From an uncultured Collinsella sp. (lineage in GTDB: Bacteria > Actinomycetota > Coriobacteriia > Coriobacteriales > Coriobacteriaceae), in the NCBI GenBank assembly GCA_958429225.1, contig CAUAJB010000001.1, positions 31,767-95,766 on the forward strand: a stretch of DNA of 64,000 nucleotides, given 5' to 3'. This document shows, piece after piece, positions 51,430-61,234 of this stretch. Both the position numbers and the translations under genes were made by a program. The stretch's first letter is position 1, and each line of letters starts with the position of its first letter. The notes beneath the pieces were generated by a model, which did not search any database, had not been told where the DNA came from, and saw nothing but the letters and a program-made list of their open reading frames with translations.

Positions 51430-53754
51430 CTAGTGACGCTTGCGGGTGGCCGTTGCCTTGCGGACGGAGGTCTTCTTGGTCGGAGCCTTTTCCTCGGCTG
51501 GAGCGGCGGGGGAGACCGGGGCCTTCTTGGCGGGCTCGGTCTTTGCAGTAGCCTTCGGAGCGGTCTTGACCTCAGCGGCCTTCGGTGCCGGCTCGGCCTT
51601 TACTGCGGGCTTGTCCTCGGCCGTAGCCTCTGCCTTGGGAGCAGCGGCCTTGGTCGTGGCCTTTTTGGCCGTCGTCGTAGCGCGCTTGCGCGTGGTGGTC
51701 TTGGCGGCCGGCTTTGCCTCGGCCTTGGGCTCGGCACCCGCCTCCTCGACCTTGACGGCGGGCTTTGCGGCAGCCTTCGTAGTGGTCTTCGTAGCAGCCT
51801 TCGTCGCAGCGGCCTTGGTCGTTGTCGACTTCGTAGCCGTGGCCTTCTTGGCGGTCGTGGTCTTGGTCGTGGTCGTCTTCTTGGCAGCGGTCTTTACCGG
51901 AGCCTTGGCGGCCGGCTTGGCATCAGCGACCTCGGCCTTTACCTCGGGAGCAGCCTCGGCTTCTGCGGCCTTCTTGGCAGCGGCGGTCGTGCACTTGCGC
52001 GTGGTCGTTGCCTTGGCAGCAGTCGTCTTTGCTGCGGCGGTCTTGGTGGCGGCAGTCTTGGTTGTCGTAGCCTTCTTGGCCGTCGTCTTGCGAGTCGTGG
52101 TCTTCTTAGCTGCGGGCTTTGCAGCGGGCTTGACCTCGGTCTCTGCCTCAGGAGCAACCTCAGCCTTCACCTCAGGCTCGGCCTTTGCGGGCTCAGCCTC
52201 AACCGGCTTCTCCTCGGCCTTGGGCTCCTCAACGGTCACCGGCTCAGCTGCAGCCTCAGGCTCGTCGACAACAGCCGTCGGCCTCTCAATCTCCGGGTGC
52301 ATAAAGAAGTACAGGTCCAGATACTTGTCGGCCGAGCGCGTCCAGCTAAAGTCCTGGCTCATGGCCTGCGTGACTAGCTGGTTCCATGCCTCACGGTTAT
52401 CCCAGAACAGGCGTGCTGCGCGGAACACCGCGTCGCCCATCTCGTCGCCGTTAAAGTTGGTAAACGAGAAGCCCGTGCCCTCGCCGGTAAACTCGTTATA
52501 CGGGATCACGGTGTCCTTCAGGCCACCGGTCTCGCGCACGATGGGCAGTGTGCCGTAGCGCATGGCGATGATCTGCGACAGGCCGCAGGGCTCAAACTTC
52601 GAAGGCATCAGGAACATATCGGCGGCAGCGTACATGCGCTGCGACAGCGCCGGATCGAACTCGATGCGCGCGGCCATGGTGCCGGGGTACTTGTCCTGGA
52701 AGTAGCGCAGACCGTCCTCGTAGTCGCGGTCGCCGGTGCCCAGCACGGCCACCTGAACGCCGCCGGACAGGATGCGGTCGAGCGCGTACATGACCAGGTC
52801 CATGCCCTTCTGGCGCGTCAGACGCGTGACCATCACCATAAGCGGGCGGTCGTCGCGCACCTCGAGCCCCAGTTCCTCCTGCAGCTTGGCCTTGCACACG
52901 GCCTTGCCGGAACGGTCGTCAACCGTGTAGTTGGCGGCAATGCGCTTGTCGGTTGCCGGGTCAAAGGCCGCCACGTCAATGCCGTTGAGGATGCCCTGCA
53001 GCGCGTAGGAGCGCTCGCGCAGTACGCCGTCCAGGCCCTCGCCAAACTCGGGCGTCTGGATCTCGCCCGCGTAGGTGGGGCTCACCGTGGTGATGGCATC
53101 GGCATAGTGCAGCGCGCCCAGCATGTAGTTGATGCTGCAAGCGTCGCAGCGCAGCTGCGTAGCTGCCGCCGGAATATGCGCTACACCCAGGATGTCCTCC
53201 ATCACGGTGTCGCTAAACTGGCCCTGGAACGCCACGTTGTGGATCGAGAACACAGTCTTGACGCGGTCGTACAGCGGCAGGCCCTGGTAGAACTCGCGCA
53301 AGAACAAGGGCGCCAGTGCCGTCTGCCAGTCGTTGCAGTGCAGGATGTCGCACTCAAAGCCCTCGGGCAGGTGCTGCAGGCTCTCGGTAATGGCCTTGGA
53401 GAAGAACGCGAAGCGCTCGCCGTCGTCAAAGAAGCCGTACGGATAGTCGCGCGCAAAGTAGCGCTCGTTGTCCACGAACATATAGGTGACGCCGTCGTGC
53501 TCGAGCTTCTCCAGCCCACAGTACTCATTGCGCCATCCCAGGCTCACGTAAAAGTCGGCAAAGTGCTCCATCTGCGCCTTGTACTCGTCCTTGATGGTGG
53601 CGTACTTGGGCACCATCACGATAACTTCGGCGCCGGCGCGCACGAGCGCCGCAGGCAGCGAGCCCGCCACGTCGCCCAGGCCACCGGTCTTAACAAACGG
53701 TGCGCACTCGGCCGAGGCAAACACGATCTGCATCTTTTTGCTGGAATCTGCCAT
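51430..53754 (-). CDS. glgA: Glycogen synthase with long Lys/Ala/Thr-rich C-terminal tail
   Basis: Extends alpha-1,4-glucan from ADP-glucose. Residues 1-~490 are a complete GT5 enzyme: FVKTGGLGDVAG (K22-T-G-G), VFSIHNVAFQG, MVTRLTRQKGMDLV, MPSKFEPCGLSQIIAM. A normal bacterial GlgA ends about there. This one continues for ~285 residues: first a Glu/Pro/Ala-rich linker, then repeated KKTTTRKTTAKK-type units rich in Lys, Thr and Ala, ending in a basic RKATATRKRH. The tail has no predicted fold and resembles histone H1-like bacterial tails. The ATG at 53754 follows GGGAGA; the ATG at 53766 has no ribosome site. Last gene of the glg operon. Confidence 0.93.
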   Translation of the reverse strand: MADSSKKMQIVFASAECAPFVKTGGLGDVAGSLPAALVRAGAEVIVMVPKYATIKDEYKAQMEHFADFYVSLGWRNEYCGLEKLEHDGVTYMFVDNERYFARDYPYGFFDDGERFAFFSKAITESLQHLPEGFECDILHCNDWQTALAPLFLREFYQGLPLYDRVKTVFSIHNVAFQGQFSDTVMEDILGVAHIPAAATQLRCDACSINYMLGALHYADAITTVSPTYAGEIQTPEFGEGLDGVLRERSYALQGILNGIDVAAFDPATDKRIAANYTVDDRSGKAVCKAKLQEELGLEVRDDRPLMVMVTRLTRQKGMDLVMYALDRILSGGVQVAVLGTGDRDYEDGLRYFQDKYPGTMAARIEFDPALSQRMYAAADMFLMPSKFEPCGLSQIIAMRYGTLPIVRETGGLKDTVIPYNEFTGEGTGFSFTNFNGDEMGDAVFRAARLFWDNREAWNQLVTQAMSQDFSWTRSADKYLDLYFFMHPEIERPTAVVDEPEAAAEPVTVEEPKAEEKPVEAEPAKAEPEVKAEVAPEAETEVKPAAKPAAKKTTTRKTTAKKATTTKTAATKTAAAKTTAAKATTTRKCTTAAAKKAAEAEAAPEVKAEVADAKPAAKAPVKTAAKKTTTTKTTTAKKATATKSTTTKAAATKAATKTTTKAAAKPAVKVEEAGAEPKAEAKPAAKTTTRKRATTTAKKATTKAAAPKAEATAEDKPAVKAEPAPKAAEVKTAPKATAKTEPAKKAPVSPAAPAEEKAPTKKTSVRKATATRKRH

Positions 53755-53778
53755 ATTGTCTCCCATGTTGCAATTCGA

Positions 53779-53812
53779 GAATAGCCGCCTGGCGCTAACC
53801 GGGCGGCTATTC
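53779..53812 (-). other. Intercistronic hairpin glgD-glgA
   Basis: Perfect 11-bp stem GAATAGCCGCC (53779-53789) / GGCGGCTATTC (53802-53812) without a T-run, in the 90-nt gap between glgD and glgA. It may adjust the dose of the two proteins by stabilising or partly stopping the message. Confidence 0.65.
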
Positions 53813-53844
53813 TACCTGTTACGAGCGATGTTGCGGTGTCAACG

Positions 53845-54972
53845 TTAACGTACGATGGTGGTGTCGGAAGTTAACGGAGCCTTGCCCAGCACCAGGATGT
53901 TCTCGGGCGTGCCGCGAAGCTCGGTGTTGGTGGGAACCACGTTGTTCTTGTCCAGAATGGCGTTCTCGACGCGTGCGCCGCTCTTGATGATGCAGCTCTG
54001 GTTGATGATCGAGTTGGTCACCGATGCGCCCTCTTCGACCACAACGCCGCGCGACAGGATCGAGTTACGCACGGTGCCCTTGATGATGCAGCCGGCCGAG
54101 ATGATCGAGTTGCACGCGTGGCTGCCGGTCGCATAGCGCGAAGGCGGCACGTCGTGAGCCTTGGTTAGGATCGGGCGCTCGGGATCGAAGAGCTGGTCGG
54201 CCACGGTCTGGTCGAGCAGGTCCATGCTGCGGCGATACAGCGACTTCTCGCTAAACACGCCCACGACCTCGCCCTTGTATTCGTAGCTGCACACGTCGAT
54301 GTTACCAAAGTCGCCCTGGAGTGCCTCGAGCAGGTCCAGATAGTCGGCGGCCTGGTAGTGGTCGATGATCTCGAGCAGCGTATCGCGGTTGACGATGCAG
54401 CAGTCCATAGAGGCGTTGTCGCCGTACACGACGCCAGCGCTCACGCCCGTCAGGCGACCGTTCTCGTTAATCTCGAGCTTGGTCTCGTCATCGACGTTGC
54501 GCGTGGCCTTGCAGTACACCACGGTCATCTGGGCACCGGAGTTCTCGTGCGCGTCGATGATGGTGTTGAGGTCCATGTTAAAGATGATGTTGGTGCCCAT
54601 CATCACAACATAGGGCTTGTCCGAGCGCTGGAACAGCGTCTTGTTGGAGATGATGTCGCGCAGCAGGAAGCGCATGCCGCCCTTGGTGGTGCCATACGCG
54701 TTGCCGGGCACCATGAACAGGCCGCCCTTCTTGCGGTCCAGGCCCCAGTCCTTACCCGAGCCCACGTGGTCGATCAGCGAGCGGTAGTTGCCCGGCATGA
54801 CGACGCCGACGGTCTTAATGCCGGCATTCATCATGTTGGACAGCGGGAAGTCGATCAGGCGGTAGCGGCCCAAAAACGGAACGGACGCGATGGGGCGGTC
54901 CTTGAGCAGCACACTGCCGTAGGTCGAAGAGTAGTTAGCGGTGATATAACCGATGGCCTTGCGATTGATCAT
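53845..54972 (-). CDS. glgD: Glucose-1-phosphate adenylyltransferase, GlgD subunit
   Basis: A GlgC paralogue of 375 residues that in Gram-positive bacteria pairs with GlgC as a regulatory subunit. It begins INRKAIGYITANYSSTYGSVLLKDRP, lacking the GGxGxRL nucleotide loop of GlgC, then has VPFLGRYRLIDFPLSNMMNAGI, KDWGLDRKKGG and the left-handed beta-helix C-terminus (VEEGASVTNSIINQSCIIKSG). The ATG at 54972 follows AAGGGGG and lies 4 nt after the glgC stop. An in-frame upstream ATG lacks support. Confidence 0.93.
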   Translation of the reverse strand: MINRKAIGYITANYSSTYGSVLLKDRPIASVPFLGRYRLIDFPLSNMMNAGIKTVGVVMPGNYRSLIDHVGSGKDWGLDRKKGGLFMVPGNAYGTTKGGMRFLLRDIISNKTLFQRSDKPYVVMMGTNIIFNMDLNTIIDAHENSGAQMTVVYCKATRNVDDETKLEINENGRLTGVSAGVVYGDNASMDCCIVNRDTLLEIIDHYQAADYLDLLEALQGDFGNIDVCSYEYKGEVVGVFSEKSLYRRSMDLLDQTVADQLFDPERPILTKAHDVPPSRYATGSHACNSIISAGCIIKGTVRNSILSRGVVVEEGASVTNSIINQSCIIKSGARVENAILDKNNVVPTNTELRGTPENILVLGKAPLTSDTTIVR

Positions 54973-54976
54973 CGGA

Positions 54977-56125
54977 TCATTCCCCCTTCCCGATAACGAC
55001 GTCATTTCCAACGACGGCCGTATCCTTGGTGGTATCGACAGAGCCGAGCTTCACGCCCTCTTCGACCGTGGAGTTCTCGCCCAAAATAGCGCGGCAGATG
55101 TGCGCACCACTCTTAACGTGCGCACCCGGCAGCAGCACGGAGTCCTCGACCACAGCGCGCTCCTCGATGATGACATCGGTCGAAAGGATCGAGTGGCGCG
55201 CGGTGCCGTAGATCTTGCAGCCGTTGGAGACCAGGCAGTCGTCCAGGCGGCCGTCCGGGCCAATGTAGTGCGGCGGACGCGTGGTGATGTTGGACATGAT
55301 GGGGAAGTGCTTGTCGAACAGATCAAACTCGGGGTTGTTGCCCAGCAGGTCCATCGAGGTCTCGTGGAAGCTGGCGATGGTGCCGACGTCCTTCCAAAAG
55401 CCGTGGAACTCGTAGCTGTACAGGCGCTTGTTCTCACCGAGCAGCTTGGGGATGATGTCCTTGCCAAAGTCGTGGCTCGAGCGCTGGTCCAGAGCGTCCT
55501 CTTCGAGCGCCTCGATCAGCACGTCGGCCGAGAAGATGTAGATGCCCATAGACGCGAGATTCGAATCGGGCTTATCGGGCTTCTCGGTGAACTTGGTGAT
55601 GCGGCCGTCCTCGGGGTCGGTGGTCAGGATGCCAAAGCGGCTGGCCTCTTCCCACGGCACGGGCATAACGCTCACCGTGAGGTCGGCGTTGTTCTCAATG
55701 TGCGTCTTGAGCATCTTGCGGTAGTCCATGCGATACAGGTGATCGCCCGAAAGAATCAGGACGTACTTGGGGTCGTTGGCCTTGATGTAGTCGAGGTTCT
55801 GCGTAATGGCGTCGGCCGTGCCCGCATACCAGGCGCCGCCGGTCTGCGTCTCGTACGGCGGCAGAATCGACACGCCGCCGTCGCGGCTGTCCAGATCCCA
55901 CGCCTCGCCGGAGCCCACGTAGGCATGCAGCAGGTAGGGACGATACTGCGTCAGAACGCCCACCGTGTCGATGCCCGAGTTGGAGCAGTTGGACAGCGAA
56001 AAGTCGATAATGCGGAACTTGCCACCAAAGCTAACCGCCGGCTTAGCGATCTTTTGGGTGAGTGCCCCCAATCGGCTGCCCTGTCCTCCTGCGAGGAGCA
56101 TCGCGATGCATTCTTTCTTACTCAT
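54977..56125 (-). CDS. glgC: Glucose-1-phosphate adenylyltransferase, catalytic subunit
   Basis: Makes ADP-glucose, the committed step of glycogen synthesis. The 382-residue protein has [75 protein letters not shown] and a C-terminal beta-helix. The ATG at 56125 follows AAGGAG. Together with glgD it forms the synthesis half of the operon. Confidence 0.96.
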   Translation of the reverse strand: MSKKECIAMLLAGGQGSRLGALTQKIAKPAVSFGGKFRIIDFSLSNCSNSGIDTVGVLTQYRPYLLHAYVGSGEAWDLDSRDGGVSILPPYETQTGGAWYAGTADAITQNLDYIKANDPKYVLILSGDHLYRMDYRKMLKTHIENNADLTVSVMPVPWEEASRFGILTTDPEDGRITKFTEKPDKPDSNLASMGIYIFSADVLIEALEEDALDQRSSHDFGKDIIPKLLGENKRLYSYEFHGFWKDVGTIASFHETSMDLLGNNPEFDLFDKHFPIMSNITTRPPHYIGPDGRLDDCLVSNGCKIYGTARHSILSTDVIIEERAVVEDSVLLPGAHVKSGAHICRAILGENSTVEEGVKLGSVDTTKDTAVVGNDVVIGKGE

Positions 56126-56166
56126 CGATTTCTCCTTCTGTCATCGATGTTCCTAAACCCATTAGC

Positions 56167-56195
56167 GACGGGCGCGGCGCAACGTCACGCCCGTC
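56167..56195 (-). other. Intercistronic hairpin glgP-glgC
   Basis: Perfect 8-bp stem GACGGGCG (56167-56174) / CGCCCGTC (56188-56195), no T-run, in the 107-nt gap between glgP and glgC. Confidence 0.55.
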
Positions 56196-56232
56196 GAGTA
56201 ATGCCGTGCTGGCATAGGGGAGCTCGCGGCCT

Positions 56233-58659
56233 TTACGCGTGCCAGATCTCGTCGCGGTACTCGCGAATGGTGCGGTCGCTCGAGAACCAGCCGCTCGAGG
56301 CGGTGTTGAGCAGGGCCTTGCGGTTCCAGGTCTCCTGGTCGCCGTAGCTGCCGGTGAGCTTCTCCCACGCATCCACGTAGCTGCGGAAGTCTGCCATGAC
56401 CAGGTCGGGGTCGTTGTTGTTCATGAGCTCGTTGTAGATGCTCTCAAAGTTGCCCGAAAGGCCGGCAAACGTGTTGTCCTTGAGCTCGTCCATCACGCGG
56501 CCCAGGCGCTCGCGATCGCCGTTGAGGGTATCCCACGCAAAGTAGCTGTTCGACGCCCAGAGCTGCTCGACCTCGGGGGCGGTCAGACCAAAGATGGCCT
56601 CGTTCTCGCGGCCGGCCAGGTCGGCGATCTCGATGTTGGCGCCGTCGAGGGTGCCAAGCGTAATGGCGCCGTTCATCATGAGCTTCATGTTGGACGTGCC
56701 CGAGGCCTCCTTGCCGGCCGTGGAAATCTGCTCCGAGATCTCGGCGGCGGGGTAGATGAGCTGGGCGTTGCTCACGCGGAAGTTGGGGATAAAGCAGACC
56801 TTCATGACCTCGTTGACGCGCGGGTCGTTGTTGATGACGTCGGCCACGGAGTTAATGAGGCGGATGGTCTCCTTGGCAAAGGTGTAGCTCGAGGCGGCCT
56901 TGCCGCTAAAGATGAAGGTCGTCGGCGTCACGTGGAAGTTGGGATCGGCGATGCGACGGTTGTAGATGTCCATCACCTTCATGATGTTCATGAGCTGGCG
57001 CTTGTAGGCATGGAAGCGCTTTACCTGCACATCGAAGACGGTGTTGGGGTCGATAACCAGACCGGTCTTGGCCTTAACGTAGGCGGCCAGGCGCTCCTTG
57101 TTGGCGCGCTTGGAGGCACCCACGGCCTTCAGGAACTCGGTGTCGTTCTGGAACTCTTTGAGTTTCTCCAGCTCAAAGGCGTCCTTCAGCCAGCCGTCGC
57201 CAATGGCCTCGGTCACGAGCTTGGCGTAGGTGGGGTTGGCCTCGGCAAAGAAGCGACGGTGCGAGATGCCGTTGGTCTTGTTGTTGAACTTCTCGGGCGT
57301 CAGGGCATAGAAGTCCTTGAGCACGATGTTCTTGATGATGTCGGAGTGGATCTTGGCCACGCCGTTGACGCTGTGGCTGCAGATCACAGACAGGTTGGCC
57401 ATGCGAATCTCACCGTCCCACAGGATGGCGGTCTGGCGCAGACGCTCCTGCCAGCCCTCCTGCGTGGTGTCGAACGACTCGTGCCAACGACGGCTGATCT
57501 CGTCGATGATCTGGTACACACGGGGGAGGAGCTTGGAGAACATGCCGATGGGCCACTTCTCCAGGGCCTCAGGCAGGATGGTGTGGTTGGTGTAGCTCAC
57601 GACATGCGTCACGATGTTCCAGGCGTCATCCCACTCGAGCTTCTTCTCGTCGATGAGGATACGCATGAGCTCGGGACCGCACATGGCGGGGTGCGTGTCG
57701 TTGGTGTGGATGGCCACAAACTGCGGCAGCAGCTCCCAGTTCTCGCCGTGCTCCTTCTCAAAAGTGTCGAGCAGGCTGTAGATGCCGGCCGAAACAAACA
57801 GGTACTCCTGCTTCAGACGCAGCAGACGGCCGTGCTCGCCGGCGTCGTTGGGGTAGAGGATGGCGCTGATGGCCTCGGCCTCGGCGCGCTCAGCATCTGC
57901 CAGGGCATAGTCGCCGCGGTTGAAGGCCTCAAGGTCAAAGTGCTCCTCGACCGGCTCGGCAGCCCAGACGCGCAGCTTGTTGACAGTCTCGCCGGCATAG
58001 CCCACGACGGGGATGTCATAAGGGACGGCCAGGATGTCCTGCGTGTCCACCGTGCGGTAGAACGTGCGACCGTTCTCCTCAAAGCCCTCAACATGGCCAC
58101 CAAACTTAATAGTCACGGCCTTGTCCTGACGGCGGACCTCCCAGGGATACCCGTGGGTGAGCCACTCGTCGGTGGCCTCGACCTGGCTGCCGTTGACGAT
58201 CTCCTGCTTAAACAGGCCGTAACGGTAGCGCATGCCGTTGCCGAAGCCGGCGATGCCCTCGGCTGCCATGGAATCCAGGAAGCATGCGGCCAGACGGCCC
58301 AGGCCACCGTTGCCCAGCGCCGGATCGGGTTCCTGGTTCTCGATGACGGAAAGGTCGAAGCCCATGTCGTCGAGCGCCTCGGCGACCATGTCGCGCACGC
58401 CAAAGTTAAGTAGGTAGTTGTCGAGCAGGCGGCCGATCAAAAACTCGATCGAGAAGTAGTACACGCGCTTCTTGCCCTCGGCGGTGGCGCGGGCGTCGCT
58501 CTTGGTGGCAACGGTGCGGGCCTTCTCGGCCACGAGCTTGGCCAGTGCGTTAAAGCGGTCGAGGTCGCTGGCGGCCTCGACGCTCTTGCCACTGATGCTC
58601 ATGACAGCATCGCGATAGAGCTCGGTAAACTCCTGCTTGTTGTCGAAGATCTTATTCAT
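56233..58659 (-). CDS. glgP: Glycogen/maltodextrin phosphorylase
   Basis: Releases glucose-1-phosphate from glycogen ends with pyridoxal phosphate. The 808-residue enzyme has EPDPALGNGGLGRLAACFLDS, GYGMRYRYG-type segment (here GNGMRYRYGLF), HTNDTHPAM, IFSGKAASSY and the PLP site EASGTSNMKLMMNGAITLGT with Lys659. The ATG at 58659 follows GAAAGGA. It lies between glgB and glgC, so breakdown and synthesis genes share one operon. Confidence 0.96.
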   Translation of the reverse strand: MNKIFDNKQEFTELYRDAVMSISGKSVEAASDLDRFNALAKLVAEKARTVATKSDARATAEGKKRVYYFSIEFLIGRLLDNYLLNFGVRDMVAEALDDMGFDLSVIENQEPDPALGNGGLGRLAACFLDSMAAEGIAGFGNGMRYRYGLFKQEIVNGSQVEATDEWLTHGYPWEVRRQDKAVTIKFGGHVEGFEENGRTFYRTVDTQDILAVPYDIPVVGYAGETVNKLRVWAAEPVEEHFDLEAFNRGDYALADAERAEAEAISAILYPNDAGEHGRLLRLKQEYLFVSAGIYSLLDTFEKEHGENWELLPQFVAIHTNDTHPAMCGPELMRILIDEKKLEWDDAWNIVTHVVSYTNHTILPEALEKWPIGMFSKLLPRVYQIIDEISRRWHESFDTTQEGWQERLRQTAILWDGEIRMANLSVICSHSVNGVAKIHSDIIKNIVLKDFYALTPEKFNNKTNGISHRRFFAEANPTYAKLVTEAIGDGWLKDAFELEKLKEFQNDTEFLKAVGASKRANKERLAAYVKAKTGLVIDPNTVFDVQVKRFHAYKRQLMNIMKVMDIYNRRIADPNFHVTPTTFIFSGKAASSYTFAKETIRLINSVADVINNDPRVNEVMKVCFIPNFRVSNAQLIYPAAEISEQISTAGKEASGTSNMKLMMNGAITLGTLDGANIEIADLAGRENEAIFGLTAPEVEQLWASNSYFAWDTLNGDRERLGRVMDELKDNTFAGLSGNFESIYNELMNNNDPDLVMADFRSYVDAWEKLTGSYGDQETWNRKALLNTASSGWFSSDRTIREYRDEIWHA

Positions 58660-58733
58660 ACGTTCCTTTCCCCCGGGGATGTTTCTCCCGGAACGGTTAT
58701 GACTTGTATCCTACGCCCTGTCGGGGCGGGTGA

Positions 58734-58745
58734 TTACAGCTGTAA
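58734..58745 (-). promoter_or_regulatory. 12-bp palindrome upstream of glgP
   Basis: TTACAGCTGTAA is perfectly palindromic and lies 75 nt before the glgP start, just past the end of glgB. It could be an operator of an internal promoter. No clear promoter boxes were seen. Confidence 0.3.
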
Positions 58746-58753
58746 CGGCTTTG

Positions 58754-61012
58754 TTACGCTTTCTTGGCAGGAGCCTTAACAGCAGCTGCCTTGGCCTTGG
58801 GAGCAGTCTTTTTGGTGACCGCCTTCTTGGCCGTGGGCTTAGCCGTGGCTTTGGCGGCGGACTTGGTTGTCTTCGCCTTGGCAGGAGCCTTCTTAGCAGC
58901 CGCAGGCTTGGGCTTCACCGAGGACGCACGCTTGCGCGTCGCCTTCTTGGGCTTCTCGACCACAGGCGGCTTATAGCTGCTGGGACCGCGGCGCTTAAGC
59001 ACCACGCCTGCCAGGCCGGGCACCTTCATCTCGATAGAGTCCATCTGCCCGTTCCAGGGATAGGGTTCGCTCGAGCAGGTGTAGGGCTCCTCGCCGGCAT
59101 AGCCGCTGCCGCCAAACTCGGGACGGTCGGAATCAAAGATGACCTCCCAGTCGCCCTCGCGCGGCACGCCCACGCGGAAGCTCTCGTAGCTCGCCGGATC
59201 AAAGTTGATCAGAATTACCAGGTCGTCATCGACGTCCTCGCCCTGGCGCACAAAGCTCACGATGGACTGCTTGGAGTTGTCCGCGTCGATCCAGGTAAAG
59301 CCGTCGTCGGTGTAGCCGCGCTCGTACAGTGCGGGCTCAGCGGTGTACAGGTGGTTGAGCGCCTTGATAAACGCCTGATGATGACGGTGGGTCTCGTACT
59401 CATCGGTCAGGAACCACTGAATGGACTCGTAGTAACGCCATTCAATAAATTGACCGATTTCGTTGCCCATAAAGTTGAGCTTGGCACCGGGGTGCGTCAT
59501 CTGGTAGAAGGCCAGCGTGCGCAGGCCCGCAAACTGGCGCCACCAGTCGCCCGGCATACGGCCGATGAGCGAGCACTTGCCGTGCACGACTTCGTCGTGG
59601 CTCAGCGGGCAGATGAAGTTCTCGGTAAAGGCGTACATGATGGAGAACGTGAGCAGGCCATGGTTGCCGGGGCGCCACGGAAAATCGGTCTGCATGTAGT
59701 GCAGGGTGTCGTTCATCCAGCCCATGTCCCACTTGTAGTGGAAGCCCAGGCCGCCGTCCTGCGGCGGATAGGTCACGAGCGGCCACGCGGTGGATTCCTC
59801 GGCCATCATCATCACGTCGGGGTAGTGTGCCTCTACGGCACAGTTGACCTGACGGATAAATGCGCTGGCGTCCAGGTCCTCCTCGGTACCGTACTTGTTG
59901 AACTTCTTTTGGCCGGGATCGTCAATGCCAAAGTTGAGGTACAGCATGCTGGACACGCCGTCCATGCGAATGCCGTCCACGTGGAAGTTCTCGAGCCAGT
60001 ACAGCACGTTGGAGACCAGGAAGGAGCGGACCTCGCCGCGGGCGAAGTCGAACTTGTGCGTGCCCCAGTTGGGGTGAATCTCGTGCTCAAACAGCATGTG
60101 GCCGTTAAAGGTGGCAAGGCCGTGGGAGTCGGCGCAAAAACCGCCGGGCACCCAGTCCATGATCACGCCAATACCCGCCTCGTGGCACGCATCGATAAAG
60201 TGCATGAGCTGCTGCGGGTTGCCATAGCGCGACGTGGCGGCGTAGTAGCCGGTTGTCTGGTAGCCCCAGGAGCCATCGAAGGGATGCTCCATAAGCGGCA
60301 TGACCTCGATATGCGTGTAGCCCATGTCGCGCACGTAGTCCACGAGCTCCACCGACAGGTCGTCGTAAGTGTAAAACTCACCGCGCTGCGCGGGGAAGGG
60401 GTCCATGGGACCGGGGTAGTTGCCGTACTCGTCGGGCTCGCCCTGCGGCGCGTCGCCGTGCCGCTTCCACGAGCCAATATGTACCTCGTAGATGTTTAGC
60501 GGCTGCGACATGTGGTTATGGCTGGCGCGGCGCTTGAGCCATGCAGCATCGTTCCACTTGTAGCCATCGAGGGTCCACAGCACGCTGGCGGTACCCGGAG
60601 GGCACTCAGCCTTAAAGGCGTACGGATCGGCCTTGTAGAGCTTTTCGCCCTCGTTGGTCTCGATAAGGTATTTATAGAGCTGACCCTGCTCGGCGCCAGG
60701 AATAAAGCCTTCCCAAATAGCGCTCGTATGCACGGGCACCAGTGGGTTGGCTTGCTCATCCCAGTCGTTAAATTCACCAATGACATGGACGCTCTTTACG
60801 TCGGGAGCCCAAACGCAAAAACGCCAGCCGCGCGTACGGTTCTGCGTGTCGGGATGCGCGCCCATCTTTTCCCAGCTGCGCTCCCACATTCCAATGCCAA
60901 ACAGGTAGACATCGTCCTTGGAGAGCTCCGGTGCGTGCGGAGCCGGTTTGCGGGTTGCGGGCTTTTTAGCCGTTGGCTTTAGCTTTGTATCGCTCACGTT
61001 TGATCCCATCAT
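58754..61012 (-). CDS. glgB: 1,4-alpha-glucan branching enzyme with basic N- and C-terminal extensions
   Basis: Introduces alpha-1,6 branches. The 752-residue product has a short Lys/Pro/Ala N-extension, a CBM48-like domain (WRFCVWAPDVKSVHVIGEFNDW), and a GH13 barrel with MDWVPGGFCADSHGL, GIRMDGVSSMLYL (nucleophile Asp351), MMAEESTAWP (Glu405) and CPLSHDEVVHGK. After the C-terminal beta domain comes a ~70-residue tail (KKATRKRASSVKPKPAAAKK and on) built from Lys/Ala/Pro/Thr repeats, like the glgA tail. The start is uncertain: ATG at 61012 or 61009, or a GTG 15-20 nt later; none has a strong ribosome site. First gene of the operon. Confidence 0.92.
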   Translation of the reverse strand: MMGSNVSDTKLKPTAKKPATRKPAPHAPELSKDDVYLFGIGMWERSWEKMGAHPDTQNRTRGWRFCVWAPDVKSVHVIGEFNDWDEQANPLVPVHTSAIWEGFIPGAEQGQLYKYLIETNEGEKLYKADPYAFKAECPPGTASVLWTLDGYKWNDAAWLKRRASHNHMSQPLNIYEVHIGSWKRHGDAPQGEPDEYGNYPGPMDPFPAQRGEFYTYDDLSVELVDYVRDMGYTHIEVMPLMEHPFDGSWGYQTTGYYAATSRYGNPQQLMHFIDACHEAGIGVIMDWVPGGFCADSHGLATFNGHMLFEHEIHPNWGTHKFDFARGEVRSFLVSNVLYWLENFHVDGIRMDGVSSMLYLNFGIDDPGQKKFNKYGTEEDLDASAFIRQVNCAVEAHYPDVMMMAEESTAWPLVTYPPQDGGLGFHYKWDMGWMNDTLHYMQTDFPWRPGNHGLLTFSIMYAFTENFICPLSHDEVVHGKCSLIGRMPGDWWRQFAGLRTLAFYQMTHPGAKLNFMGNEIGQFIEWRYYESIQWFLTDEYETHRHHQAFIKALNHLYTAEPALYERGYTDDGFTWIDADNSKQSIVSFVRQGEDVDDDLVILINFDPASYESFRVGVPREGDWEVIFDSDRPEFGGSGYAGEEPYTCSSEPYPWNGQMDSIEMKVPGLAGVVLKRRGPSSYKPPVVEKPKKATRKRASSVKPKPAAAKKAPAKAKTTKSAAKATAKPTAKKAVTKKTAPKAKAAAVKAPAKKA

Positions 61013-61084
61013 GACGCGGCAGCGTGTTGCCTTGGTGACTAGATGCGAAAGGTCCAAGGCTGCACGAATCGAAGGGACGGCGAA

Positions 61085-61136
61085 GTTTCTGTGATTCGTT
61101 CCACCTCGCGTGCTCGGTGGAACTTTCGGCAGAAAC
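61085..61136. other. Nested hairpin in the glgB leader
   Basis: GTTTCTG (61085-61091) and CAGAAAC (61130-61136) enclose TTCCACC (61099-61105) and GGTGGAA (61116-61122), each 7 nt inside. The symmetric spacing suggests one RNA hairpin with an internal loop, 73 nt before the glgB start. Confidence 0.5.
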
Positions 61137-61234
61137 TACGATAACACCTGTGCGTTAGTTTTATGGACGAAAGCGGATTTGCGGGGGCGTTTAATCGGTA
61201 AGCGACATGTTTATACCACTGGCAGAATTGCCGT

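Noticed and set aside
56239..58413. 724-codon frame on the plus strand opposite glgP
   Set aside because: Antisense shadow; the product is Val/Gly/Leu/Asp-rich and matches no family, while glgP has all its motifs.
58730..60499. 589-codon frame opposite glgB
   Set aside because: Antisense shadow of the same kind; the real branching-enzyme gene covers the region.
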